A model generated the notes under the pieces. It made no database searches. It worked only from the letters and a program-made list of their open reading frames with translations, and was not told the origin of the DNA. From contig CAKTAK010000002.1 in the NCBI GenBank assembly GCA_934527315.1, positions 1 to 64,000 on the forward strand: a stretch of DNA of 64,000 bases, written 5' to 3'. A program made the position numbers and the translations under genes. Source of the DNA: HGM13010 sp934527315 (GTDB taxonomy: Bacteria; Bacillota; Clostridia; Oscillospirales; Oscillospiraceae). Below are positions 6,834-15,800 of the stretch, one piece after another (the stretch's first letter is position 1; each line of letters begins with the position of its first letter).

Positions 6834-9221
6834 ATGTGTGAAGAATTGGAACACCGTCACCATACAGAGGAAGAAGAATCCTGTGCATGCGGCTGCGGAC
6901 ACGACCACGAGCATCATCACCACGATGAAGAGTGCGGCTGCGGACATGACCATAAACATCATCACCATGATGAGGAGTGCGGCTGCGGACACGACCACGA
7001 ACATCATCACCACGATGAGGAATGCGGCTGCGGACACGACCATGAGCATCATCACCATCATGAGGACGGGGAAACACCGGAAAAAGCCATGCCCGTGACC
7101 AAAACGGAGCAGCGGATTTACATTCTGGAGGGATTGGACTGCCCCAACTGTGCGGCCAAGATTGAACAGAAAATTCAGGCCATGCCGGAAGTGGAATATG
7201 CCAGCGTGGTCTATGCGACCAAGCAGCTGCGCTTGGCGGCGGCCAATCAAGACCGATTGCTGCCGAAACTGGAATCTGTGGTGCATGCATTGGAGCCGGA
7301 TGTGGAGGTTGTGCCTTATCAGCGGCTGTCTCCCGGGGCAGACGCGGTGAAAGCCGCTGAGGCGGACAGCAAAAAGGAACTGCGTCAGAATTTGCTGATT
7401 ATTGCAGTCAGCGCCATTTTGCTGTTGGGGGGCGGTCTGCTCCATCATTTCAGCGTGATTTCCGACCGCGCTTATCTGTTTGCCATGTTGGCGGGCTATT
7501 TGATTTGCGGCGGCGAGGTCATCTGGGAGGCATTCCAGAATCTGTGCCGCGGTCAGGTGTTTGATGAAAATTTCCTGATGTCCATTGCCACCATTGGCGC
7601 CTTTCTCATTGGCGAATACCCGGAGGCTCTGGGCGTGATGCTGTTTTACCGCGTTGGCGAGCTGTTTGAAACCGTTGCCACGCAGCGCAGCCGCAGCCAG
7701 ATTATGGACGCTGTGGATATGCGGCCGGAAGTGGTCAGCGTGGTTTCCGGAAACACCGTTAAGGTGCTCCCGGCGGAAGATGCCAAGGTGGGCGATGTGG
7801 TTTTGGTCCGCCCCGGCGACCGAATCCCTCTGGACGGCACCGTAGTGGAGGGCGAAAGCTATCTGGACACCTCCGCCATTACCGGCGAGCCGGTGCCCGT
7901 AAAAGTGGCGGTGGGCAGCAGCGTCACTTCCGGCTGCGTGAATCAGAACGGTGCGCTGAAAATTCTGGTGGAAAAGCCCTTGTCCGAATCCATGGTGACC
8001 CGCATTTTGGACGCCGTGGAAAATGCCGCGGCCTCCAAACCGCAAATTGACCGATTCATTACCCGATTCTGCCGGTATTACACACCGTTTGTGTGTCTGT
8101 TGGCCCTTGTCACCGCCGTGGTGCCCTCTGTGGTCACCGGCAACTGGAGTTATTGGATTTACACCGCACTGACCTTCCTGGTCATTTCCTGCCCTTGTGC
8201 GCTGGTGCTCAGTGTGCCCTTGGCATTCTTCTGCGGCATCGGTCGGGGCTCCAAAGCGGGAATCCTGTTTAAGGGCGGCGTGGCACTGGAATCTCTGTGC
8301 AAGGTGCAGGCGGTTGCTATGGATAAAACCGGCACCATTACCCAAGGCAATTTCATTGTGCAGGCTGCCGTGCCCCACGGAAACACCGATGCCGATGAAC
8401 TGCTGGCGATGGCTGCCGCTTGCGAGCGGAATTCCACCCACCCCATCGGCTTGAGCATTGTGGCGGCGGCCAAAGAAAAAGGTCTGACCGTTGAAATCCC
8501 GGACAGCATGAAAGAAACGGCAGGCTCCGGCATTGCGGCCATGCTCCATGGTCAGGAGTTGCTGTGCGGCAACCGACGTTTGATGCAGGAGCATGGAATC
8601 GACCTCACCGGAGCGCCGGAAACCGTGGGTACGGAAGTGCTGATGGCGCGCAACGGACAGTATATCGGCACCATTCAGATTGACGATACGCTGAAAGCTG
8701 ATGCGAAAGACGCCGTGCAGGCATTGAATGCCATGAACATTACCACCGCCATGCTCACCGGTGACGCCCAGGCAAGCGCCGACCGGGTGGCAGAAACCGC
8801 GGGAATCCGGGAAGTTCATGCCAAGCTGCTGCCCCAGCAGAAGTTTGACGTGCTGCAGGAACTGCGGGAAAAACACGGTCAGGTGATGTTTGTGGGTGAC
8901 GGCATCAACGATGCTCCGGTGTTAGCCGGCGCAGATGTGGGCGCTGCCATGGGCACCGGCGCAGACGCCGCCATTGAGGCTGCCGACGTGGTGTTTATGA
9001 CCGGAGATGTTTCTGCCATTCCCCAGTCTATTCGCATTGCCCGGTCAACCAACCGCATCGCCCGGGAAAATGTTGTGATTGCGCTGGTCATCAAGTTCCT
9101 GATTATGATTCTGGGTCTGACCGGACACGCCAATATGTGGACCGCTGTGTTTGCGGATACCGGTGTTTCCATCATTTGTATTCTCAATTCCATGCGGATT
9201 CTCTACAAAAAGCATGATTAA
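6834..9221 (+). CDS. Zinc/cadmium/lead-exporting P1B-type ATPase with His-rich repeat tail
   Basis: A 795-residue heavy-metal efflux ATPase of the ZntA/CadA type. Order: a His/Cys/Asp-rich tail of four 15-residue repeats (19-78); a metal-binding HMA domain with DCPNCAAK (about 103); membrane helices; the actuator TGEPVPVKV (about 350); the metal-site CPC in ISCPCALVLS (about 452), which indicates divalent Zn/Cd/Pb rather than Cu; the phosphorylation motif DKTGTIT (about 497); HPIG; and GDGINDAPVL near 690. The ATG at 6834 follows AGGAGGTG. A zinc-type operator precedes it and an ArsR sensor follows it. ZntA/CadA is the nearest named family; the exact metal is inferred. Confidence 0.93.
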   Translation: MCEELEHRHHTEEEESCACGCGHDHEHHHHDEECGCGHDHKHHHHDEECGCGHDHEHHHHDEECGCGHDHEHHHHHEDGETPEKAMPVTKTEQRIYILEGLDCPNCAAKIEQKIQAMPEVEYASVVYATKQLRLAAANQDRLLPKLESVVHALEPDVEVVPYQRLSPGADAVKAAEADSKKELRQNLLIIAVSAILLLGGGLLHHFSVISDRAYLFAMLAGYLICGGEVIWEAFQNLCRGQVFDENFLMSIATIGAFLIGEYPEALGVMLFYRVGELFETVATQRSRSQIMDAVDMRPEVVSVVSGNTVKVLPAEDAKVGDVVLVRPGDRIPLDGTVVEGESYLDTSAITGEPVPVKVAVGSSVTSGCVNQNGALKILVEKPLSESMVTRILDAVENAAASKPQIDRFITRFCRYYTPFVCLLALVTAVVPSVVTGNWSYWIYTALTFLVISCPCALVLSVPLAFFCGIGRGSKAGILFKGGVALESLCKVQAVAMDKTGTITQGNFIVQAAVPHGNTDADELLAMAAACERNSTHPIGLSIVAAAKEKGLTVEIPDSMKETAGSGIAAMLHGQELLCGNRRLMQEHGIDLTGAPETVGTEVLMARNGQYIGTIQIDDTLKADAKDAVQALNAMNITTAMLTGDAQASADRVAETAGIREVHAKLLPQQKFDVLQELREKHGQVMFVGDGINDAPVLAGADVGAAMGTGADAAIEAADVVFMTGDVSAIPQSIRIARSTNRIARENVVIALVIKFLIMILGLTGHANMWTAVFADTGVSIICILNSMRILYKKHD
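6888..7067 (+). repeat. Four in-frame 45-base repeats encoding the His-rich tail
   Basis: Four tandem units of 45 bases (6888, 6933, 6978, 7023) encode CGCGHDHEHHHHDEE, CGCGHDHKHHHHDEE, CGCGHDHEHHHHDEE and CGCGHDHEHHHHHED. The differences are mostly synonymous (cac/cat, gag/gaa), so the units have been kept at protein level and probably arose by slippage or unequal exchange. The tail likely buffers or delivers zinc. Confidence 0.95.
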
Positions 9222-9226
9222 ACAAA

Positions 9227-9287
9227 CAATGCCCGGGAAAATATCTCGGGCATTGCAAAAAAGCGGAAAACTTGTTAAAATAACAAG
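9227..9287 (+). other. Two hairpins between the zinc ATPase and arsR genes
   Basis: The first is CAATGCCCGGGA (9227-9238) against TCTCGGGCATTG (9244-9255), 12 pairs with one wobble, but no T-tract follows, so it is not a convincing terminator. The second is CTTGTTA-AAA-TAACAAG (9271-9287), a perfect seven-base inverted repeat about 35 bases before the arsR start. They could slow or process the transcript, or the second could be an operator; neither role is shown. Confidence 0.4.
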
Positions 9288-9322
9288 TACTCTGAAATTT
9301 TTGGGAAGTGAGGCGAATCTCC

Positions 9323-9649
9323 GTGGAGCAGACAGCTCGGACGCAGCCGGAAGAAACTGTGCTGCAGAAACTGGCCGATTTTTATACTGTTTTCTCGGAC
9401 TGCACCCGGGTCAAGGTTCTCTTTCAGCTGATTGACGGGGAAAAGTGCGTCAGCGAAATTGCCGAGGCAGTGGGCATCAGTCAATCCGCCACCTCCCATC
9501 AGCTGCGGTTTCTCAAGCAGATGGCTGTGGTGGGCAACCGCCGCGCCGGGAAAAGCATCTATTACCGTCTGATTGACGACCATATTCAAACCATCTTGAA
9601 AACCGGTCTGGAACACGTTCTGGAACCGGAAGATGCACATGATGAATAA
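9323..9649 (+). CDS. ArsR/SmtB-family zinc-sensing repressor
   Basis: A 108-residue winged-helix metalloregulator. The DNA-reading region is VSEIAEAVGISQSATSHQLR. The C-terminal helix holds Asp85-x-His87-x10-His98-x2-Glu101, which is exactly the alpha5 site of zinc sensors such as SmtB and CzrA, so zinc (or a similar ion) should release it from DNA. The cysteine pair of cadmium/lead-type alpha3 sites is absent; a single Cys42 is present. The GTG at 9323 has GAGG ten bases upstream; the in-frame GTG at 9308 would add five residues but has a worse binding site. It likely represses the upstream ATPase gene through the 6790 operator. Confidence 0.88.
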   Translation: MEQTARTQPEETVLQKLADFYTVFSDCTRVKVLFQLIDGEKCVSEIAEAVGISQSATSHQLRFLKQMAVVGNRRAGKSIYYRLIDDHIQTILKTGLEHVLEPEDAHDE

Positions 9650-9650
9650 C

Positions 9651-9679
9651 AAAAACGCACCGAAACTCGGTGCGTTTTT
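9651..9679. terminator. Bidirectional terminator between arsR and the convergent TIM-barrel gene
   Basis: Perfect 13-base arms AAAAACGCACCGA (9651-9663) and TCGGTGCGTTTTT (9667-9679) with a three-base loop. The A and T runs let it act in both directions. Confidence 0.9.
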
Positions 9680-9696
9680 TGCTATGGAAAGTATCC

Positions 9697-10377
9697 TTAA
9701 TCTTCTCTGGTACGGTAATCGTCCATCATGGTGGAGAACAGGGTTTTGGTGCTGGGCGGGGTATAGCTGATGGCATTGGCGCCGGCTTCAATGGTGCGGC
9801 GAATGGATTCACCGGTGGGTCCGCCGGTTCCGATGATGGGAATGTCGGGGAAATCCTTCCGAATGGCGCGAATGACCTCCGGGGTCCGGTCTGCTGCAGA
9901 GACGTTCAAAATGGTGGCGCCTGCGTCCAACCGGGCGGCAATGTCCGTATGCTCGTTCAGCACCGTGACCACCACGGGAATGTCCACAACCTTGCAGATG
10001 TTCCGAATGTCCTCATTGCTCATGGGGGCATTGACCACAACGCCCATGGCGCCCTGAGATTCCGCGTCCCAGGCCAGCATAGTGGTGCGCATACCCTGAG
10101 TGGTTCCGCCGCCTACGCCGCACAGCACGGGAATGGAAGAATTCTGAATCAGAGCCTCGGAAATGGTCTGCTGCGGGGTAAAGGGATAGACCGCCAGTAC
10201 AGCGTCTGCATCGCAGTTTCGGATAATGGCAATGTCAGTTGTAAACACCAGACTTTTAATGCGCCGTCCGTTGATGACAATACCGCTGGACATACGAGCC
10301 TCCGGGGGAATATTCAGAATGTGACTGCGCAGCCGGCTGGTGATATAGGGCCGATTGTCTTCGATTTTGACGTACAT
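9697..10377 (-). CDS. TIM-barrel-like protein of unknown function
   Basis: A 226-residue soluble protein. The repeating pattern of hydrophobic strands ending in glycine-rich turns (VLCGVGGGTTQG, GVVVNAPMSN, VVVTVLNEHTD, GATILNVSAADR, PIIGTGGPTGES, GANAISYTPP) is what a TIM barrel with a C-terminal phosphate-binding site looks like, as in NanE, HisA or ThiG relatives. I cannot assign a substrate. I favour the ATG at 10377 because the GGAG at 10385-10388 is seven bases away, whereas the ATG at 10383 is only one base from it. It is convergent with arsR and divergent from the DUF1538 gene; neither neighbour suggests a pathway. Confidence 0.7.
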   Translation of the reverse strand: MYVKIEDNRPYITSRLRSHILNIPPEARMSSGIVINGRRIKSLVFTTDIAIIRNCDADAVLAVYPFTPQQTISEALIQNSSIPVLCGVGGGTTQGMRTTMLAWDAESQGAMGVVVNAPMSNEDIRNICKVVDIPVVVTVLNEHTDIAARLDAGATILNVSAADRTPEVIRAIRKDFPDIPIIGTGGPTGESIRRTIEAGANAISYTPPSTKTLFSTMMDDYRTRED

Positions 10378-10505
10378 AGGCATACTCCGTTCTATGTCAT
10401 TGTTTTTGGTGGTATTGTACCAGAAAAATATGACAAAATTATGGACAGTTTTGTCTTTTTTGTTGAATCTGTTTGGAAAAATTTCACATATTCTTCAGCC
10501 ATCTA

Positions 10506-10514
10506 TGTTATACT
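10506..10514 (+). promoter_or_regulatory. Extended -10 promoter of the DUF1538/PII operon
   Basis: TG-T-TATACT (TG at 10506-10507, hexamer 10509-10514) is an extended -10 element. The best upstream hexamer, TTCACA at 10483, is 20 bases away, so recognition probably rests on the extended -10. The start codon is about 44 bases downstream. Confidence 0.5.
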
Positions 10515-10557
10515 ATCGTATCTCGAAATATTTTGCAAGAAAAAGAGAGGTGCCCCT

Positions 10558-12087
10558 TTGGTCGGTAAAACCATACTTCATGAAAAATTGATGGAATCGG
10601 TCCGCTCGGTGCTGCCCATTGCGGCCATCGTGGCTGCGACCTGTTTCCTTGTGGTTCCGGTGACGCCGGATTTGATGCTGTCATTCCTGATTGGAACGGC
10701 GCTGCTCATTCTGGGTATGGGTCTGTTTTCCTTTGGCTCGGAAAAATCCATGACCCTAATCGGTACATACATCGGTTCCCGTATGACAAAATCCCGTAAG
10801 CTGTGGCTGATTTTAAGCGTCAGTTTCCTGTTGGGCTTGGCGATTACGGTGGCAGAGCCGGATTTGCAGGTTCTGGCGGCGAACGTGCCCCATATTCATT
10901 CCGGGGTTCTGCTGGCAACGGTGGGCATGGGCGTCGGGTTCTTTCTGATGGTTTGCATGCTCCGAATTCTGTTCGGGATTCAGCTGCGGTGGCTGCTGCT
11001 GTTTTTTTACGCCATTGTATTCACTTTGGCGGCGCTGTCGGACCCGGATTTTCTCAGCGTAGCCTTTGATTCCGGCGGTGTGACCACCGGACCTATGACT
11101 GTGCCGTTTATCATGTCTATGGGCGTCGGCGTGGCGGCCATTCGAAGCGATAAGAACGCAGAAAGCGACAGCTTTGGTCTGGTTGCGCTGTGCTCCATCG
11201 GTCCGGTGCTGGCCATTATGCTGCTGGGATTTTTCTATCATAACGACAATTCCGGCGCTTATGCCGAAAATCAGATTCAGAGCTATCTGTCCACCGTGGC
11301 AATTACCGGCAGTTATCTGCGGGTGCTGCCCACGTATATGAAAGAAATGGTGCTTGCATTGGCGCCCATTGTGATTTTCTTTCTGGTGTTTCAAGTGATT
11401 TCTCTGAAATTGCACCGGGTGCCCTTTATTCGGATTTTGATTGGCTTGTGCTATACCTATGTGGGTCTGGTGCTGTTTCTCATGGGTGTCAACGTGGGAT
11501 TTTCCCCCTTGGGAACGGTGTTGGGACAGGAAATCGTTTCCGGGTGGACAAAAGTGCTGTTGGTGCCCCTGTCCATGCTCATGGGCTGGTTCATTATCCG
11601 GGCAGAGCCGGCGGTTCATACTTTGAATCGTCAGGTGGAAGAGGTCAGCGCCGGCGCAATTTCCGAAAAATCCATGGGCTTGAGCCTTTCCGTGGCAATC
11701 GCCGCGGCAAACGGCTTGGCGATGGTCCGGGTGATTACGGGGTGGAACATTCTTTGGTTCCTGATTCCCGGCTACATCATCGCGCTGACTTTGAGCTTTT
11801 TCGTGCCGCCTATGTTTACCGCCATTGCCTTTGACTCCGGCGGTGTAGCCTCCGGTCCCATGACCGCATCGTTTATGCTGCCCTTTGCCATGGGTGCTTG
11901 TCAGGCACTGGGCGGAAATGTGCTCACCGATGCCTTTGGCCTGGTGGCATTGGTGGCTATGACTCCGCTGATTACCGTTCAGATTATGGGCGTTATTTAT
12001 GTGGTCAAATCCAAACGGCAGCTGCAGACGGTACCGGAGCTGTATCTGGACGACAACGAGATTATCGAACTTTGGGAGGTGGGTTGA
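10558..12087 (+). CDS. DUF1538 family integral membrane protein, probable transporter
   Basis: A 509-residue protein with about a dozen hydrophobic segments, built as two homologous halves. Each half carries the same signature: AFDSGGVTTGPMTVPF (about residue 180) followed by FGLVALCSIGP, and AFDSGGVASGPMTASF (about 430) followed by FGLVALVAMTP. Such inverted or repeated halves with broken-helix glycine motifs are common in transporters. The likely start is TTG at 10558, six bases after GAGAGGTG; the very long in-frame extension back to 9670 overlaps another gene and is not protein-like. The next gene, one base downstream, encodes a PII-like protein, so transport may be gated by nitrogen or nucleotide status. 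The substrate is unknown. Confidence 0.85.
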   Translation: MVGKTILHEKLMESVRSVLPIAAIVAATCFLVVPVTPDLMLSFLIGTALLILGMGLFSFGSEKSMTLIGTYIGSRMTKSRKLWLILSVSFLLGLAITVAEPDLQVLAANVPHIHSGVLLATVGMGVGFFLMVCMLRILFGIQLRWLLLFFYAIVFTLAALSDPDFLSVAFDSGGVTTGPMTVPFIMSMGVGVAAIRSDKNAESDSFGLVALCSIGPVLAIMLLGFFYHNDNSGAYAENQIQSYLSTVAITGSYLRVLPTYMKEMVLALAPIVIFFLVFQVISLKLHRVPFIRILIGLCYTYVGLVLFLMGVNVGFSPLGTVLGQEIVSGWTKVLLVPLSMLMGWFIIRAEPAVHTLNRQVEEVSAGAISEKSMGLSLSVAIAAANGLAMVRVITGWNILWFLIPGYIIALTLSFFVPPMFTAIAFDSGGVASGPMTASFMLPFAMGACQALGGNVLTDAFGLVALVAMTPLITVQIMGVIYVVKSKRQLQTVPELYLDDNEIIELWEVG

Positions 12088-12088
12088 T

Positions 12089-12757
12089 ATGGAATTGAAT
12101 TTTGTCATTACCATTCTGGACCGCGCCCGAAAGGAAGAAATGACGACCTTGCTGCACAAACAGCAGGTGACTATGGTTCTGACCTTGTTGGGTCGGGGCA
12201 CTGCCACCAACGAGCAGCTGAATCTGTACGGTTTGGAGGCAACGGAAAAAGCGGTCATCTGCACGGTGGCAACGGGGGAACAGACCCGGCAGATTCTGAG
12301 AAGTGCAAAGCGCAGATTGTTTATTGACATTCCCGGCAACGGCATTCTGTTGGCCGTGCCCATCAAAAGCGTAGGAGGGGGAAGAACCTTGGCATATTTA
12401 ACGGATAATGCGGTACCGGACAAAAGCGTACCGGAGCAGAAATACGATTATGAACTGATTATGGTCGTTCTGAACGAGGGGTATACCGACCCGGTCATGA
12501 ACGCTGCCCGCTCTGCCGGTGCTGCCGGCGGCACGGTACTTCATGCCAAAGGCACCGGTGCAAAGCGGGCGGAAAAATTCTTCGGTGTTTCCTTGGCGGA
12601 GGAAAAGGAATTGATTCTGATTGTGTCCAAAGCCGGAGAAAAAGGGAAAATCATGCAGGCAATCACCGGAAAATGCGGCACCAATACCCCCGCCGGTGCC
12701 ATTGCATTCTCCCTGCCCATCTCCTCCGTAGCCGGATTGCGGGTACTGGAGGAGTAA
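12089..12757 (+). CDS. Tandem PII-like regulatory protein
   Basis: A 222-residue protein with two PII-fold halves (about 1-95 and 120-222). Each shows the beta-alpha-beta start (NFVITILDRARKEEMTTLL; YELIMVVLNEGYTDPVMNAARSAGA) and the glutamate/lysine-containing end strand (GGTVLHAKGTGAKRAEKFFGV). The usual T-loop with its modifiable tyrosine is not evident in either half. It begins one base after the DUF1538 stop, with TGGGAGGTGGG as binding site, so the two products are probably made together. In nitrogen systems PII proteins bind to and gate a membrane partner; by analogy this one probably regulates the DUF1538 protein. Confidence 0.85.
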   Translation: MELNFVITILDRARKEEMTTLLHKQQVTMVLTLLGRGTATNEQLNLYGLEATEKAVICTVATGEQTRQILRSAKRRLFIDIPGNGILLAVPIKSVGGGRTLAYLTDNAVPDKSVPEQKYDYELIMVVLNEGYTDPVMNAARSAGAAGGTVLHAKGTGAKRAEKFFGVSLAEEKELILIVSKAGEKGKIMQAITGKCGTNTPAGAIAFSLPISSVAGLRVLEE

Positions 12758-12806
12758 TCGGAAAGCGATACCGATTCCAAGAAACAACAATTGAACAGAA
12801 AAATAA

Positions 12807-12830
12807 CCCCGGAGCATTGCTCCGGGGCTA
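12807..12830. terminator. Bidirectional terminator between the PII-like gene and pyc
   Basis: Ten-base arms CCCCGGAGCA (12807-12816) and TGCTCCGGGG (12818-12827), with T-rich sequence following on both strands. It serves the two convergent genes. Confidence 0.85.
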
Positions 12831-12845
12831 TTTCCGTTTTAGAAA

Positions 12846-15800
12846 TTATTTCAGCGTCATCAACAGCTGACCGCCCTTGACGGTGCTGCCTTCCTTGACT
12901 TCCACGGACTCGATTACGCCGTCCATACGGGCGGTGATGGCCGTTTCCATCTTCATTGCCTCGATAACCACCAAGGTCTGGTTGACCTCTACGTGGTCGC
13001 CGGGCTTGACCAGAATCTTGCTGACGGCGCCGGGAATGGACGCGCCCACCTGGCTCTTGTCCTCGGGGTCGGCCATGGGCACTTTGATGATGTCCTTCTG
13101 TGCCAGCTCATCGGGAACTTTCACGTCGCGGCGGACACCGTTCAGCTCAAAGCACACGGTGCGCATACCTTCCTCGTCCAGCTCGCCCAGACCCAGATAT
13201 TTGATGACCAACGTTTTGCCGTCGGCAATGTTCACCTTGTTGGTTTCGCCCACAGCCAGACCGTGGAAGAACACATGGCTGCCCAGACGCATGATATAAC
13301 CATACTCTTTCTGGTTCTTGATGTAATCCTCCATGACCTTCGGGTACAGGCAGTAGCTCAGCACGTCTCTCCAAGTGGGGTGGGGCGTCAGCTTTTTCAG
13401 CTCAGCCTCTTTCTCCTTGAAGTCTACCGGCTCCAGCAGCTCGCCGGGACGGCAGGTAATGGGCTCTTTGCCCTTCAGAACCACCCTCTGCAGGTCTTTC
13501 GGGAAACCGAAGGCCGGCTGACCCATCATGCCGGAGAAGTAGCTGACGGCGCTGTCCGGGAACGCCAGAGATTCGCCGCGCTCCACGATGTTCTCGGGAG
13601 TCAGGTCGTTCTGAGTCATGAAGATGGCCATGTCGCCCACCATCTTACTGGAGGGAGTGACCTTCACGATGTCGCCCAGCATCTGGTTGACCACGCGGTA
13701 GTTCTCTTTCACTTCCTGGAACCGGGGCCCCAGACCCAGAGACTCCACCTGAGGCTTCAGGTTGGTGTACTGGCCGCCGGGGATTTCATACCGGTAAATA
13801 TCCGTTGTGGGGCACTTAATGCCCGTGTCGAAGGAATCATAGCGTTTCCGCACGTCCTCCCAGTAATCCGACAGGTACTGCAGACGGACGGGGTCCAGAC
13901 CGGTATCCCGCTCGGTGCCCTGCAGTGCGGTGACTACAGCATTCAAAGAGGGCTGGCTGGTGAGAGAGGACATGGAGCTGATGGCGCAGTCCACAACGTC
14001 CACACCGGCCTCGGCAGCCATCAGCAGGGTTGCAACCTGGTTGCCGGAGGTGTTATGCGTATGCAGCTGAACGGGAATACCGATTTCCTGCTTCAGTGTG
14101 CCAACCAGTTTCTTGGCGGCATAGGGCTTCAGCAGACCGGACATATCCTTAATGCACAGCATGTGTGCGCCGCGGTGCTCCAGTTCTTTTGCCATCTTGA
14201 CGTAGTAATCCAGCGTGTAGCGGTCCCGGCTGGGGTCCAGAATATCGCCGGTGTAGCAGATGGTTGCCTGACAAATCTTGCCCTGATTCAGAACCTCGTC
14301 CATGGCAACTTCCATGCCGGGAATCCAGTTCAGAGAGTCGAATACGCGGAAGACGTCCACGCCGGAGCGGGCAGCCTCTTTCACGAACTCGCGAATCACG
14401 TTGTCCGGGTAGTTGGTGTAGCCCACAGCGTTTGCACCGCGCAGCAGCATCTGGAGCAGCAGGTTGGGGGCTTTTTCACGAATCAGGTCCAGACGCTCCC
14501 AAGGAGATTCGTGCAGGAACCGATAGGCCACGTCGAAGGTTGCGCCGCCCCAGCATTCCAGAGAGAATGCGTCGGCCAGAATCTCGCTGGTGCCCTCCAT
14601 GCCCTTGACAATATCACGGGTACGGACGCGGGTGGACAGCAGAGACTGGTGGGCGTCACGGGTGGTGGTGTCGGTAATCAGCAGCTTGTTCTGATTCAGA
14701 ACCCACTTGCTTACAGCCTCGGGACCCTCTTTGTCCAGCAGCTGTTTCAGACCGTCGGGACGGTTGCCGGTGACCGGCGGGAACCGGGGAGTATCGTAGA
14801 ACTTATGGCCCTCCCGCTCTTTCACCACGATGTTGCCGATGTACTTCAGCATCTTGGTGGCGCTGTCCTTGCTTTCGTCCAGCTCAAACAGCTCCGGCGT
14901 CTCATCAATGAACTTGGTGTGGCACTGACCTGCGATGAACGTGGGGTTTTTCAGAATGTTGGTGATGAAAGCGATGTTGGTTTTCACACCGCGGACGCGA
15001 ATTTCGTTCAGAGCCCGGGCAGCCTTCCGGCACACGCCCTCAAAGGTGTTATCCCAGCAGGTAACCTTGACCAGCAGGGAGTCATAGTAGGGGGAAATCA
15101 CGGCGCCGGAGTAAGCGTTGCCGCCGTCCAGACGGACGCCGAAACCGCCGGTGGAACGGTAAGCGGTAATCTTACCGGTATCCGGTGCGAAGTTGTTGGT
15201 GGGGTCTTCGGTGGTCACGCGGCACTGCAGGGCATAGCCGCTGTGAACCACGCTCTTCTGGTTCGGCAGACCGATTTCCGGATCGCTCAAAGGACGGCCC
15301 TCCGCAATCAGAATCTGGGTGCGGACCAAGTCGATGCCGGTGACCATTTCCGTTACGGTGTGCTCCACCTGAATCCGGGGGTTCATCTCAATGAAGTAGT
15401 GGTTGCCTTCCCGGTCCACCAGAAATTCCAGCGTACCTGCGTTGACATAACCCACGTGCTTTGCAATCTTTACGGCATCTTCATACAGCGCGTCGCGGAC
15501 TTTCTGATCCACGGAGAATGCGGGGGAGAATTCCACAACCTTCTGATAACGGCGCTGGAGAGAGCAGTCGCGCTCGTACAGATGCACTACATTGCCGTAC
15601 TGGTCGCCCAGAACCTGCACTTCGATGTGCTTGGGCTCCACCAGGAATTTCTCCATGAAAATATCATCGTTGCCGAAGGCTTTTCTTGCCTCGGACTGCA
15701 CCAGGTCGAAGTTGGTGCCAACTTCCTCCACGGAGTCGCAGCGGCGCATACCACGTCCGCCGCCGCCGGAGGCAGCTTTCAGAATGACGGGGAAACCGAA

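Noticed and set aside
6888..7067. Regular 45-base repeats considered as a CRISPR or other array
   Set aside because: There are no unique spacers and the repeats are in frame in a real coding sequence.
6801..8876. A 691-codon frame antisense to the zinc ATPase with poly-Val/Met repeats
   Set aside because: It is the complement of the histidine repeats and of the ATPase gene.
9271..9287. CTTGTTA-AAA-TAACAAG considered as a Rex site
   Set aside because: The half-sites are close but the spacing of three is too short for TTGTTAA-N6-TTAACAA.
9670..10557. In-frame N-terminal extension of the DUF1538 protein
   Set aside because: The extension overlaps the opposite gene, is not membrane-like and lacks a start with a good ribosome binding site; TTG 10558 fits better.
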